Shown in pieces: positions 48,885-58,663 of a DNA stretch of 64,000 nt. The stretch is taken from assembly GCF_001043025.1 (NCBI RefSeq), contig NZ_JYLD01000004.1, forward strand, positions 124,001 through 188,000, read 5' to 3'. The position numbers were made by a program, and so were the translations under genes. Origin of the DNA: Pseudomonas helleri. Its GTDB lineage: Bacteria > Pseudomonadota > Gammaproteobacteria > Pseudomonadales > Pseudomonadaceae. Position 1 is the stretch's first letter. Each line of letters starts with the position of its first letter. The notes below the pieces were generated by a model. That model saw only the letters and a list, made by a program, of their open reading frames with translations. It made no database searches and was not told the DNA's origin.

Positions 48885-51395
48885 ATGATCTACACACCCG
48901 GCCTATGCAATGCTCATGCGCGCCTGAAATTAACACGACTTTTTATCATGAGTGCCAGCTTAAACCTCACGTTCACAGCTTTTACATTCGCAAACGCGAC
49001 AACACAGTTTCAATCCAGTTTTATGCGCCAAGGCACTGGACAAACAACCGATGCGGGCAACTATGCACTTGAAGCCCTTTCCAAAGGACATGACATCGTA
49101 CCCGGACGTTATTGGGTGCATGTTCAAGCCAATTCACAACCGCTTGAACAGCAACAGATCAATTTCCTACTAAGCGAGGATGGCGAAACACTCAAACCTT
49201 GCTTGCCTGCAGCATTATTGACGTCAATTGGCATTAAACCGGACAGTGTGCAAGACCCTGCCTCCTTGAAAGCTGCCTGTGTGGATCTTTGGGCACTGAT
49301 ACCGGGCGCTACAACAGATTTTGACAGTGCCAAAATGCTGTTGGACATTTCTATCCCGCAAATTGCATTGCGTCGTGATGTCGCGGGGCATGTTGAACCA
49401 AAACGTTGGGATACCGGCATCAATGCTGCATTCATTAACTATCAAGCATCTGCACAGCAAAGCTCCAACCGTTACAGAGGCCAGAGCAGCAGCCAGGATT
49501 TATTTCTCAACAGCGGGATAAACCTGGGTGAATGGCAATTTCGCACCAATCACGTACTCCGTCGGGATGACACCGATAACGATCAGTGGACGCGCTCATT
49601 TAGTTACCTGCGACGAGATGTGCCGGGCACTAACGCGAATTTGACGCTGGGTGAAACGTCAACAGAAGGAGATATTTTTCGCAGCGTGCCTATTCAGGGA
49701 GTCCTGCTTCGTTCGGATCCAGGGATGCTGCCAGACGTGCTGCAAAGTTACGCACCCATCATTCGAGGCGTGGCGCTGACCCGAGCCAAACTCGAGGTGC
49801 GGCAAAACGGGTACCCCATTTACTCAACCTATGTCAGCGCCGGTCCTTATGAAATCGACGACCTGAGCACTGCTGGTGGCAGTGGTGAACTGGAAATAGT
49901 ACTCACCGAAGAAGACGGTCAGATAAGACGGTTTACTCAGCCCTACGCGACCCTGAGCAATCTATTGCGCGAAGGTGTCTGGCGCTACAGCGCTGCTGCG
50001 GGACGTTATAACGCGGCAGGCCACCTGAGCGAGCCGATATTATGGCAAGGCACTTTAGCGATGGGCACCGCCTGGAACTCAACCCTCTATGGTGGCCTCA
50101 TGGGGAGCAACTTTTATCAGGCTGGCACATTTGGCATCTCTAAAGACCTAGGTACATTCGGCGCCCTGGCGCTTGACGCAACCCGTTCCAGCGCCCAGAT
50201 CGATTGGAATGATGTGCAAAGTCTGCAGGGGATGAGCTACGCCGTTAAATACGGCAAATCTTTCAGCTCGGGCACCAATCTTCGTTTTGCCGGTTATCGC
50301 TACTCCACCTCAGGCTATCGAGACTTTGATGAAGCGCTGCGCCAACGCAGCCAGGACTCCACGTTCTTTGGAAGCCGCCGTAGCCGGATAGAAGCCTCTG
50401 TTTATCAAAATTTAACGACTCGCAGCTCCTTAAACTTATCGCTTTCGCACCAAGACTACTGGGGGACGAGCTACAAGCAGCGTCAATTCCAGTTCAGCTT
50501 CAACACTCAGTTTCAGGACGTCACGCTTAACCTGTTTGCCTCGCAATCGTTAAGCGATAAGTACGCCAGTGATAGACAAATAGGTCTGAGTATTTCAATG
50601 CCACTGGACTTTGCCCGTGCCAGCAATGTCACATTTGACCTGCAAAAAAATGCCGACTACTACAGTCAGCGCACCAGCGTGAGTGGCAGCGCCTATGGCA
50701 ATCGTCTCAATTATCGGGGCTCATTCAGCCACACCGAGCAACAGCAAGAATCCGCTACGTTATCGGCCAACTATCAAACACCCTATGCCAGCCTGGGCAG
50801 CGGCATTACTGTAGGACGTGAATACCGCAGTATGTCGGTGAACACCACTGGCGCGATCATGCTCCACGATCAAGGCATCGAGTTAAGCCCTTATTTGGGG
50901 GAAACCATGGCCTTAATTCAGGTGCCCGACATTGCCGGGGTTGGTGTCGCCAATACGAGCGCCATACGCACCAATGAAAAAGGTTTTGTACTGGCTCCTT
51001 ACCTGCGCCCTTATCGGGTCAACTACCTTGAGCTCAATACTGACGATCTGGGACCAAATATCGAGATCGATAACGCTACTGCTCAGGTAATACCTCGACG
51101 AGGCGCGGTTGTGAAAAGCGTGTTTCCTGCCCGAAAAGTGAACCGAATCCTAATAACCGGTACCACAATCGATGGCCAACCGCTGCCTTTTGCTGCACTG
51201 GTAACCACAGTTACAGGTGAACAAAAGGGAATCATCGGCCAAGCCGGGCAAGTGCTGTTATCGACAACGCTTCAGTCGCAAACTCTGAACGTGGGCTGGG
51301 GTCCGGAACCAGAGCAAAACTGCAAAATGCACACAAATCCGGACACGATGCAACAAATCAACGGGTTTCATTTGCAGGCTCTGGTTTGCCAATAA
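48885..51395 (+). CDS. Outer membrane fimbrial usher
   Basis: FimD/PapC-type usher, 836 residues, which forms the outer-membrane pore through which pilus subunits are assembled. The N-terminal periplasmic domain starts after a leader of about 38 residues (FQSSFMRQ). Its early cysteine pair is in LKPCLPA and KAACVDLW. The plug-domain region around GPYEIDDLSTAGGSGELEIVLTEEDG is very typical, and the C-terminal domains finish with two cysteines (EQNCKMH and ALVCQ). The ATG at 48885 has an AGGACC site. The assignment is firm. Confidence 0.95.
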   Translation: MIYTPGLCNAHARLKLTRLFIMSASLNLTFTAFTFANATTQFQSSFMRQGTGQTTDAGNYALEALSKGHDIVPGRYWVHVQANSQPLEQQQINFLLSEDGETLKPCLPAALLTSIGIKPDSVQDPASLKAACVDLWALIPGATTDFDSAKMLLDISIPQIALRRDVAGHVEPKRWDTGINAAFINYQASAQQSSNRYRGQSSSQDLFLNSGINLGEWQFRTNHVLRRDDTDNDQWTRSFSYLRRDVPGTNANLTLGETSTEGDIFRSVPIQGVLLRSDPGMLPDVLQSYAPIIRGVALTRAKLEVRQNGYPIYSTYVSAGPYEIDDLSTAGGSGELEIVLTEEDGQIRRFTQPYATLSNLLREGVWRYSAAAGRYNAAGHLSEPILWQGTLAMGTAWNSTLYGGLMGSNFYQAGTFGISKDLGTFGALALDATRSSAQIDWNDVQSLQGMSYAVKYGKSFSSGTNLRFAGYRYSTSGYRDFDEALRQRSQDSTFFGSRRSRIEASVYQNLTTRSSLNLSLSHQDYWGTSYKQRQFQFSFNTQFQDVTLNLFASQSLSDKYASDRQIGLSISMPLDFARASNVTFDLQKNADYYSQRTSVSGSAYGNRLNYRGSFSHTEQQQESATLSANYQTPYASLGSGITVGREYRSMSVNTTGAIMLHDQGIELSPYLGETMALIQVPDIAGVGVANTSAIRTNEKGFVLAPYLRPYRVNYLELNTDDLGPNIEIDNATAQVIPRRGAVVKSVFPARKVNRILITGTTIDGQPLPFAALVTTVTGEQKGIIGQAGQVLLSTTLQSQTLNVGWGPEPEQNCKMHTNPDTMQQINGFHLQALVCQ

Positions 51396-51452
51396 ATCGC
51401 CCTCTATAAGGGTGGTATTCAATATACCCCCCGGCCAATCTGGAATGACTCA

Positions 51453-52538
51453 ATGAACACGTTTTCTCAACGGCTAGTGTGCCTGATTGGACTTGCTCTG
51501 TGCTCTAAGATGTCTATCGCTTTCGGCGCAGATGATGTGAACACTTGCTACTGGGTCAGCGGCTCAGGCCCTGTAACTTTTACTCCCGATGTAGGCGCTG
51601 TTTATATCCCAAGAGATGCGCCCTTGGGCAGTGTGATTGGGATTGTAAATGATCTGTTTCCGCAGAATCCTGAGAGAGGCTACATTGGTTGCGCAAACGA
51701 CGGCAAAACGGTACTGAGCTTTAACGCCATTGCATCTGCCCCTATTTTCATAGGCCCCCTGCCGCCGACGCCGGGCACAATACTGCATTCCAACATTCCC
51801 GGAGTGGGGGTCAGAATTGAACTGCAAAGACCCTTGGTTAAAGAGTTTTCAGAAGACAACTCATTCACAGCCCTCAATGGCCCTTACGTGCCAATGGACA
51901 GCCAACACACAGGCGCAATGGGCAGTGCCAACTTCGGTTTGGGGAACTTACGTCATCGACTCACGCTGATCAAAATAGGCAAAATCGCACCCGGCCTGCA
52001 CACACTGAATGGCGCTCAGTTGTTCAGTGGTCATTTCAGCGGCATAGGCAAGGCGTTTTCTTACGGTGTCACTGGCACCGTAATACAAGCGCAATGCAGT
52101 TTGTCAGGCAACCCTGTGAGTGCAAATCCGGTAAATCTGGGTGATTGGGACAACTCGCACTTTACTAAACCGGGGGATGTAACAGATGCGGTGGATTTTC
52201 ACATCAATCTGATCGACTGCGAAGCAGACCCTGCAGACGCGAATATCGCAACGGCAAATATTCGTCTCGAAGGGGCCAAGGGATCGACGGTATTTGATGC
52301 TGCTAAAGGGATATTTACTCTGACTTCAAGCGCCACGGCAAAGGGGGTGGGAATTCAAATGCTCAGCGCCGATGGCCTGACTCCAATAGCTTTGGGAGTG
52401 GAAGTACCCGTGATCGCCATTCAGCCGGGTAACACGGTGCTGGACTTCAAGGCACGCATGTATCAGACCCATCCAGCTGACCAAGTTGAGTCCGGGTCAG
52501 TGGAAGGAGCCTTAAACTTCACACTTACCTACAAATAA
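51453..52538 (+). CDS. Fimbrial tip adhesin (two-domain)
   Basis: A 361-residue FimH-like tip protein. A signal peptide of about 25 residues is followed by an N-terminal lectin-type domain (about residues 26-205) with an early cysteine pair (NTCYW and IGCAND) and a C-terminal pilin domain (about 210-361) with the pilin disulfide (QAQCSL and LIDCEAD) and the closing GALNFTLTYK strand. Its place as the last gene after the usher, and its length of about 360 residues, fit a tip adhesin. The receptor specificity of the N-terminal domain cannot be predicted from sequence. ATG at 51453; ribosome-binding site weak. Confidence 0.88.
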   Translation: MNTFSQRLVCLIGLALCSKMSIAFGADDVNTCYWVSGSGPVTFTPDVGAVYIPRDAPLGSVIGIVNDLFPQNPERGYIGCANDGKTVLSFNAIASAPIFIGPLPPTPGTILHSNIPGVGVRIELQRPLVKEFSEDNSFTALNGPYVPMDSQHTGAMGSANFGLGNLRHRLTLIKIGKIAPGLHTLNGAQLFSGHFSGIGKAFSYGVTGTVIQAQCSLSGNPVSANPVNLGDWDNSHFTKPGDVTDAVDFHINLIDCEADPADANIATANIRLEGAKGSTVFDAAKGIFTLTSSATAKGVGIQMLSADGLTPIALGVEVPVIAIQPGNTVLDFKARMYQTHPADQVESGSVEGALNFTLTYK

Positions 52539-52545
52539 ATGCTCC

Positions 52546-52574
52546 CCCCGCTTTCGCAATATAAAAAAGCGGGG
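52546..52574. terminator. Hairpin between convergent fimbrial adhesin and Ig-like gene
   Basis: CCCCGCTTT/AAAGCGGGG nine-base arms with an 11-base A+T-rich loop, just after the adhesin stop. There is no U-tract, so termination strength is uncertain. Confidence 0.55.
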
Positions 52575-52584
52575 AGACACATAT

Positions 52585-54111
52585 TTAATTGGTCAGATTA
52601 GCTCGCAACGCCCTGAAGCCATACCAATAACCCTTATTATTAAAAGTCACCTGCCCTTCAAAATAAATATCGATGCCTACTTTGAATTTTAAAAATTGCT
52701 CTTTAGCGACTGTCACACTGACCTTCTTATCCGCTACTTCCTCGGCAGTCACTTTATGCTCAAAGAAAACCACCTCTAAGTTTTTACCATCCTGCCCCAA
52801 ACCTACCAGCTTGAATTTGATATATTGATCGTCTGCCATAAAAGGCCACACACCAATACTCACCTCAGCTCCTGACCCAGGCACGCTGGAAAGGCTCAAA
52901 ATATTCCCGTTCACGTGCGAACACTGCATGGTCGGATAGTTAGTTGCCAATATATCTGAGAGGGTCAAGCCATAGATACCCGACGTCGCAAGCACTTCAG
53001 AGCTACTACCGTCGAGCACCTCATAATAGACGGGAATATAGCGTGCTCCGTCGACCAAACTGCTGACCATGTGGGCCGCAATATTTTTTCTGGGTACATT
53101 AAATAGCAAGGGAGCATCAGGATCGGCGCTGCTCAGCGTAATTGCATTAAACGCCAGAGGGTCAGCCCATTGAAGAAGAACCTTCTCGCCCTCATAAATA
53201 TCACTTTCTGGAGGGATATTCACAGTGATACCGTCTCCAGGGCCCTCCCCTACAGAATCGATATTCAGTTTCCCAAATTGAGATGAACCGCTGGCGCCTG
53301 TAACTTTTACGTAGCCGAGAGAACGTGGCGCCATGTCCACTTCAATGGGCACTGACTCACTCAACGGGCTGCTATTTCCTGCTTTATCGATAAGTTGGTA
53401 CTCGGCATAACACTCACCGTTCAGCGCGGCCTCAATCTGCGCACGGGTATAGATTATTTCTCTATTGGTCGCCACCGGTGTCCGACCAATAAGTTGACTA
53501 CCCGTACGGGTTCTCCAAAAATAAACGACTTCATCACCGTCTTGATAATCGGCATATTCTGGTATGACACAGACAAATTTATTGTCATGAGCCTCGAAGA
53601 AAGGAATAGTAATTTGCGTGGCGGGAAGGATCAGTGTGCTGGGTTTTAGATGCTTATACGGAGGCGTACGATCAATAACCAAGGGGACAATGTTTGATTC
53701 ACTCTCTCCTCCCCCATTATGCCCAACGACCACGTATCTAAAGTCAAAAGGCCCTTCCTCGTAATCTAGCTTCCCCGCATCAATACTAAATGACATAGGA
53801 AAATCACTGTCAGCAAGCGGCCCTACAACGTCATAGGTTTGCATTGTATTAAATGCGTTGGAGGTATTCTGCCTGCGCCATTGAAATGAGAGTTTATCAA
53901 TAGCGTTTTTTGGCGGGAGATTAACCCATGCTGCAACGTCAACGATTAACGGATCATCAAGCGCCGAAGCCGGTAGTAACCCTGCCGGGAGCCCCGGCAA
54001 AACGCCTACAATATCGGGCTCTTGCAACAAAAGGTGCAGGGACGCAAGCGCATTTATATTCGCCGGGCCTTCAGTGGGTTTTACATTTTTTCTGTCATCA
54101 AAATCGGCCAT
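52585..54111 (-). CDS. Ig-like repeat protein B
   Basis: A 508-residue protein of repeated beta-sandwich modules, paralogous to proteins A (40013) and C (56678). With C it shares the module ending FDFRYVVVGHNGGG...VPLVIDRTPPY and the Ig-typical YQLIDKAGNSS segment. Its C-terminal module (VWPFMADDQYIKF) matches A. There is no signal peptide. The ATG at 54111 (MADFDDRKN) has only a weak site; a GTG three codons earlier is possible. The Ig modules resemble bacterial adhesin domains, but the absence of a Sec signal is at odds with simple surface display. Single gene, convergent with the fimbrial operon. Confidence 0.7.
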   Translation of the reverse strand: MADFDDRKNVKPTEGPANINALASLHLLLQEPDIVGVLPGLPAGLLPASALDDPLIVDVAAWVNLPPKNAIDKLSFQWRRQNTSNAFNTMQTYDVVGPLADSDFPMSFSIDAGKLDYEEGPFDFRYVVVGHNGGGESESNIVPLVIDRTPPYKHLKPSTLILPATQITIPFFEAHDNKFVCVIPEYADYQDGDEVVYFWRTRTGSQLIGRTPVATNREIIYTRAQIEAALNGECYAEYQLIDKAGNSSPLSESVPIEVDMAPRSLGYVKVTGASGSSQFGKLNIDSVGEGPGDGITVNIPPESDIYEGEKVLLQWADPLAFNAITLSSADPDAPLLFNVPRKNIAAHMVSSLVDGARYIPVYYEVLDGSSSEVLATSGIYGLTLSDILATNYPTMQCSHVNGNILSLSSVPGSGAEVSIGVWPFMADDQYIKFKLVGLGQDGKNLEVVFFEHKVTAEEVADKKVSVTVAKEQFLKFKVGIDIYFEGQVTFNNKGYWYGFRALRANLTN

Positions 54112-54154
54112 TACTATCACTCACTAAACTTCAATTTAATTGAAACTTAACCTG

Positions 54155-54184
54155 ACGTGTACAGTGGACTCCCACTGTGCACGT
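54155..54184. other. Strong hairpin between Ig-like gene B and autotransporter
   Basis: Thirteen-base arms ACGTGTACAGTGG/CCACTGTGCACGT with one G-U pair and a four-base loop, in the 185-base gap after the autotransporter stop. No U-tract follows, but it probably ends or stabilises the autotransporter transcript. Confidence 0.6.
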
Positions 54185-54296
54185 AAAGCACGTCAAGTAT
54201 ATTTAGCACGCTTTTGATCGATCGGTTACTAGCAAAACTACTAGCACCCGACCTCTCAGCTTTAAACAGCCCTATTATTTTTCGTACACTTAAAAC

Positions 54297-56510
54297 TTAC
54301 CAACTATAATAAACCCCCACTGAGCCACCCAACGGCTGTTCAATACCGTCGCCTTTGCTGTACTCCACATCAGCATAGACTTTTATTTTTTGAGTCATGG
54401 TCATCGTCATACCGGCCCCCAACTTACCTCGCGAACCGGACAAGTCATTATTAAAGACATTGTCGTTAACTTTGACTTCATTGTTTTTCGAGAACTCATG
54501 CACGTAAGCGGCTCGCAGGTAGGGTTGTACGACCTGACCGCCCGCCAACTCAATATTACGCCCCACCGTAGAGCCAAGCTCACCCAATAATGAACGCGTG
54601 CGGTCACCTTTAGCACGTAACCCATTGTCCAGATCGTAATCCTTGCCTTGGATAATAACGCTTGACACTTGAGCATACGGCTCGACAAAGTAGCCCTCAT
54701 CAAGCTTTATATGACGCCCAAACTCTGCAGAGGCACCAACACCATAATTGCTATAACTGCCTTTTGTGCTCGTGTTATCACTCAAATTCACATCTGATTT
54801 ATTTTGAAAACGGTTAATCTTGACGACACCATCAAAGTAATAACCGGTTTGCGCATCAAGCCAGGTGGTATAAGCACCAGCATAATAACTGTCTACCGTG
54901 CCGGAAGTGCCACGATCGAGGTCAAGATCTGACTGGCTATAACCCGCCATCAAACCCGCCAGCCACTGACCATCACCGATCGGCAACGGTGCATCCGCAC
55001 CGAATGTTAACCCCTGCTGGCTTTGCTTATAGCCCACTCCGGTAGAAGCAGACACTGTGTACTTATTGCCATAGGCCCTGACCCATGCGCCGGACTGCCC
55101 CGAACCGATACGCAACTCCCCCATACGTGTGCGCAACGTGGTCAACTCTCCATACCAGATAGTAGGTGCCGTATTAAACAATGCCATGGCCGACTGAGTG
55201 CCAGGGCTTATGGTTCTGTTCTCAGGGTTCAAGTACCAGTCGGTTGCGCCTCCATCTTCACTGTTTGCCAATTGATAGGAATAAGCACCAAGGTCAATTC
55301 GGTCATTCAGCAACGAAAACTTTGCATCCCCTGCGGCTGTGTGCACGAGGTAAAGCTTGTCTGCATTAATCGGATCAGCACCGGAACTGGCCACTACCAG
55401 TTGGTGACTGCCCGTAGCGGTGCCCGTTACGTCCAGTTTGTCGGTCTGACCGGTCGAAAAATCTGAAGCCATATAGAACGTACCGCCCGCTCCGCTCAAG
55501 TTACTGACCGACAACGTGTAGTAAGCGGTGGGTTCACCAAATTTGATCGAACCTCCATTCATGGATAAGTCGGACACTGTACCGTCTTCAACCATTACCC
55601 ATTGTGCCTGGCTATTGATTGCCAGGCCCGAGAGGTTTTCAAGGCGCCCGGTCAAGGTGGCCTGAGTATCAAGGATCACATTGGCAGTAGCACCTGACGC
55701 AGCAATCACATCACCCTTAAGTTGGGTATTGCTGTCGCTGACTCGCAAGGTGGCTGTGGATGTGCCGTTAACCTCCAGTAAATTGCCATTACCACCGGTG
55801 AGTGTAGAGCCATTCATCACATTGATTTGTGTATGAGCGCTCCCGGAATCGTAGTTTTCTACAAGGATCGCCGCCCCAGTCCGCCCGGTCACGGTAGTAC
55901 TGTCTAGATCAATAACTGAATCTTCGGGATTGATGTAATCAATAATCTGTATGCCATTCAGCCCCCCAACAATCGTGCCTCTCACGGCTGAGGCGTTGCC
56001 GTTGAACACCTCAAGGCCGATACCCTCAGCAGCGTTGGCCAACAAAGTAGTGTCGGTCATCTCCAGGCGGCTCAAATGAGACACTGTTGCGCCACGGTTC
56101 ATACCCGTGATGGTACTACTCTGTACCTGTGCAACAGACCCTGTATTGGTATCAGCTGCGACTCTAAGAGCGATCCCATTACTGGTAAGTGTGCTGCCAG
56201 TAATGGTCGCATTACTGCCATATAAACTCACACCGGGTTCTGTACCGTTTCCATTTACAGTTGACCCGTTCAACACCAGATTTGACTTATTGACCTCAAT
56301 ATTTTGTGCGGTCGCTGCATTGGCCGTCAGCGTCCAACCATTGAAAACTCTATATTTATTCAGCGGATCACTCAAAGCACTAATAGACTCGTCACTAAAT
56401 CTGACCAAAACTGTTTCGGCATTTACGCGTTCAGCGATGAACAAACTGGAGCCTACCGCAACAAGAAACATACAATGAGAAAGTGGCGAACGTTGATAGG
56501 GCATGGTCAT
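54297..56510 (-). CDS. Pertactin-type autotransporter
   Basis: A 737-residue type Va autotransporter. The signal peptide ends near ERVNA-ET (residue 31). The passenger (about 32-470) is a right-handed beta-helix of short Thr/Ser/Asn/Gly-rich repeats with a pertactin-type junction (SNLSGAGGTFYMASDFS, then DKLDVTG). The C-terminal beta-barrel (about 475-737) contains GAWVRAYGN and GLTFGADAPL and ends in an aromatic residue (YYSW), as required for barrel insertion. No protease catalytic triad is visible in the passenger, so adhesion or aggregation is more likely than proteolysis. The ATG at 56510 has an AGGT-containing site. Single gene inside the island, between two Ig-like paralogues. Confidence 0.92.
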   Translation of the reverse strand: MTMPYQRSPLSHCMFLVAVGSSLFIAERVNAETVLVRFSDESISALSDPLNKYRVFNGWTLTANAATAQNIEVNKSNLVLNGSTVNGNGTEPGVSLYGSNATITGSTLTSNGIALRVAADTNTGSVAQVQSSTITGMNRGATVSHLSRLEMTDTTLLANAAEGIGLEVFNGNASAVRGTIVGGLNGIQIIDYINPEDSVIDLDSTTVTGRTGAAILVENYDSGSAHTQINVMNGSTLTGGNGNLLEVNGTSTATLRVSDSNTQLKGDVIAASGATANVILDTQATLTGRLENLSGLAINSQAQWVMVEDGTVSDLSMNGGSIKFGEPTAYYTLSVSNLSGAGGTFYMASDFSTGQTDKLDVTGTATGSHQLVVASSGADPINADKLYLVHTAAGDAKFSLLNDRIDLGAYSYQLANSEDGGATDWYLNPENRTISPGTQSAMALFNTAPTIWYGELTTLRTRMGELRIGSGQSGAWVRAYGNKYTVSASTGVGYKQSQQGLTFGADAPLPIGDGQWLAGLMAGYSQSDLDLDRGTSGTVDSYYAGAYTTWLDAQTGYYFDGVVKINRFQNKSDVNLSDNTSTKGSYSNYGVGASAEFGRHIKLDEGYFVEPYAQVSSVIIQGKDYDLDNGLRAKGDRTRSLLGELGSTVGRNIELAGGQVVQPYLRAAYVHEFSKNNEVKVNDNVFNNDLSGSRGKLGAGMTMTMTQKIKVYADVEYSKGDGIEQPLGGSVGVYYSW

Positions 56511-56620
56511 TTACCTGTTAATCGGATACATTTTTATGCAAAGAATTACCTTAGGTCTCTCTAAGCATATTCATACAAAGCCGACGCATGCTACGCACAT
56601 TGTATAAACCGCAATGTAGG

Positions 56621-56643
56621 AAAAACCCTACGCAATCGTAGGG
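56621..56643 (-). terminator. Terminator after Ig-like gene C
   Basis: Seven-base perfect stem CCCTACG/CGTAGGG with a CAAT loop; on the minus strand it is followed by a T5 run, 35 bases beyond the stop of the 56678 gene. Confidence 0.8.
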
Positions 56644-56677
56644 CGCCTCCCAAATAATGTTGCATGCCCTGATAAAT

Positions 56678-58663
56678 CTATGGACTTGGGGGGATATTGC
56701 ACGTCCCTGCTGAGGTATACATACCTATGTCCACTGTCGCCTCTCCAGGTTCTTCTTTACCCTGAATAAGCAGTGTGTATTCAACTTTTCCACTGCCTAT
56801 ATTGTCACTGTCTGCACCATAGATGGGCAGAAAGTAGGTGTCATAAGGTCTAACCCACCAGATAAAACCTTGCTGTTCTTGCTCCTTACTCACCGTCAAC
56901 TCGCCACTTTCAAGTGGGTCACCTGGAATCGGCGTTACGGTGCCTTCATCAATAAAACTAGTCCATTTAAGTTTTATTTTTGTACCCTCGACCAAGTATC
57001 TGGATACCGGAATATAAACACGAATCCCATAGGAACCATCATCAGTCAGTTCCAGAGAAGGGCAATTCAGCCAGTTCCAAGTCGTGTCAATAGTTGGAAA
57101 TTCAGGGGGAGCCAAAACAATAGGAACTCCCGAAACCGCCACCGGTTTGGGCTTTGATTTTTCATCGTTGATAAAGTCGTCATGCGATACAGAAAACCAA
57201 ACATCGATGTCGCCATTACCCGCTGCATCAATATTAACCCAATCAACAGTGAACTCTATATCATCAGGATCAGTGGGCTCTTCGGTGGTGACCGTATGAG
57301 TACCGAGTGATTTACCCCCCCAAAAGAACTCGATTTTTTGATCGGGGCCAATTCCCTCATAAGGTCTGAGTTTTATCGTTGCAGGTTCGTTTACATCACC
57401 AGCAACAATTTTATCAACTTCCCCCGTAAAACTGACTACGGTCACTACACCGAGTGCAGGGTTTACCGGGTTAGGCTCGTCAGGGTTTTCTGGCCCCACT
57501 TTGGATAAATCTACCTGAATCGTGACATCGGCTGAGCCCAAAGGCAGCGAACCCCGGTAATAGGTGTACTCGACAATGGTGGGCTGCGAGCCAGGCTTCG
57601 TGAAATCATAGGCAGCTTTCAGAGTTGCCCACGGCACTGGGACGCTAACCGGAAACTGACTGATGGGAAAAAGGACATCCAACGTCTTGCTTCCCCACTT
57701 GACCTCAATACGATCGCCAATTTTCCAGTTGGTAATTTCAGTTTTTATCTCAAGATAAACGCCCAAAAAAGCATCATCACGGTCAATTAACTCATCTGAG
57801 ATCTCGTCGGCATGGCGTACCGTCGGTGCCGGAAATGGCGCCACAGGCAAAGGTCCAAGCGCTACAGGCATTTTCACAGACTTACCAATACGACTGTCAT
57901 TACCGGCTTTATCGAGCAGGATATAACAGGCGTAAAAATCACCATCCCCCGCAGCAACAATTGTCGCTTCGGGAATTGCAAATTTCCGACCTGCTGGAAT
58001 AGCTTGATACCCCCCAATAGGGGTCAAGCCGGATATATCATCCGGCACATCACCTTTTACCCAGAAAACACCAATTCTATCGCTGCTTTCTTCATCAGGA
58101 TAAGCCGAAATTTCAGCCACTACTGCAGCACGATTGGCATCCGTAATAGGTCCCGCCGGGAGAATTAAATCAGCCGGATATGCAGAACCGTAGGGCGGGA
58201 TAATGTCGAGCACTATAGGTGTTGTTTCTGACGGAGTAGCAACTCCGCCATCATTCCCACCCACTACGCGGTATCTAAATTCAAAAGCACCGTGAACATT
58301 TTTAAAAGCGTCGAGCGGTATTTCTTGAATCATGGGATCTGGGTACACCCCTTTTATTTCAATAGATGGAGGGTCCAGCAGGTCTATATAGGCCGCGTCA
58401 TCGGTACTCCCTAGCGGTCGCCATTGCAGCCTTAATTCATCACCGGGCCTTGTTGGATTGGTCGGAAAATTCACCCAGTGCGGAATTTCAACTTTAAGAG
58501 GAACGGTCAAAAGCGCTTTAGGGATAAGCCCAAGCGGATCGCCTGGCAAAACACCTTGCACAGTAGGTTTGACATGTGCAGCTGCATGCCTTAACCCAAC
58601 AGCGCGTTTAAAATAAGCCTTACGTGCATTTTTAGCAGCTAATTTCCTCTCAAGCATATTCAT
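56678..58663 (-). CDS. Ig-like repeat protein C
   Basis: A 661-residue protein of Ig-like modules, the longest of three paralogues in the island. It has a basic N-terminus (ERKLAAKNARKAYFKR) and no signal peptide. It shares FEFRYRVVGGNDGG...TPIVLDIIPPY and YILLDKAGNDS with protein B, and a PGDPLGLIPKALL segment in place of B's PGLPAGLLPASAL. Several modules of about 100 residues follow, with DKIEVKWG-like strands. It ends in TCNIPPSP. ATG at 58663 with a GAGGG site eight bases upstream and a terminator after the stop. Function unknown; position and paralogy tie it to the P47-like/Rhs operon. Confidence 0.7.
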   Translation of the reverse strand: MNMLERKLAAKNARKAYFKRAVGLRHAAAHVKPTVQGVLPGDPLGLIPKALLTVPLKVEIPHWVNFPTNPTRPGDELRLQWRPLGSTDDAAYIDLLDPPSIEIKGVYPDPMIQEIPLDAFKNVHGAFEFRYRVVGGNDGGVATPSETTPIVLDIIPPYGSAYPADLILPAGPITDANRAAVVAEISAYPDEESSDRIGVFWVKGDVPDDISGLTPIGGYQAIPAGRKFAIPEATIVAAGDGDFYACYILLDKAGNDSRIGKSVKMPVALGPLPVAPFPAPTVRHADEISDELIDRDDAFLGVYLEIKTEITNWKIGDRIEVKWGSKTLDVLFPISQFPVSVPVPWATLKAAYDFTKPGSQPTIVEYTYYRGSLPLGSADVTIQVDLSKVGPENPDEPNPVNPALGVVTVVSFTGEVDKIVAGDVNEPATIKLRPYEGIGPDQKIEFFWGGKSLGTHTVTTEEPTDPDDIEFTVDWVNIDAAGNGDIDVWFSVSHDDFINDEKSKPKPVAVSGVPIVLAPPEFPTIDTTWNWLNCPSLELTDDGSYGIRVYIPVSRYLVEGTKIKLKWTSFIDEGTVTPIPGDPLESGELTVSKEQEQQGFIWWVRPYDTYFLPIYGADSDNIGSGKVEYTLLIQGKEEPGEATVDIGMYTSAGTCNIPPSP

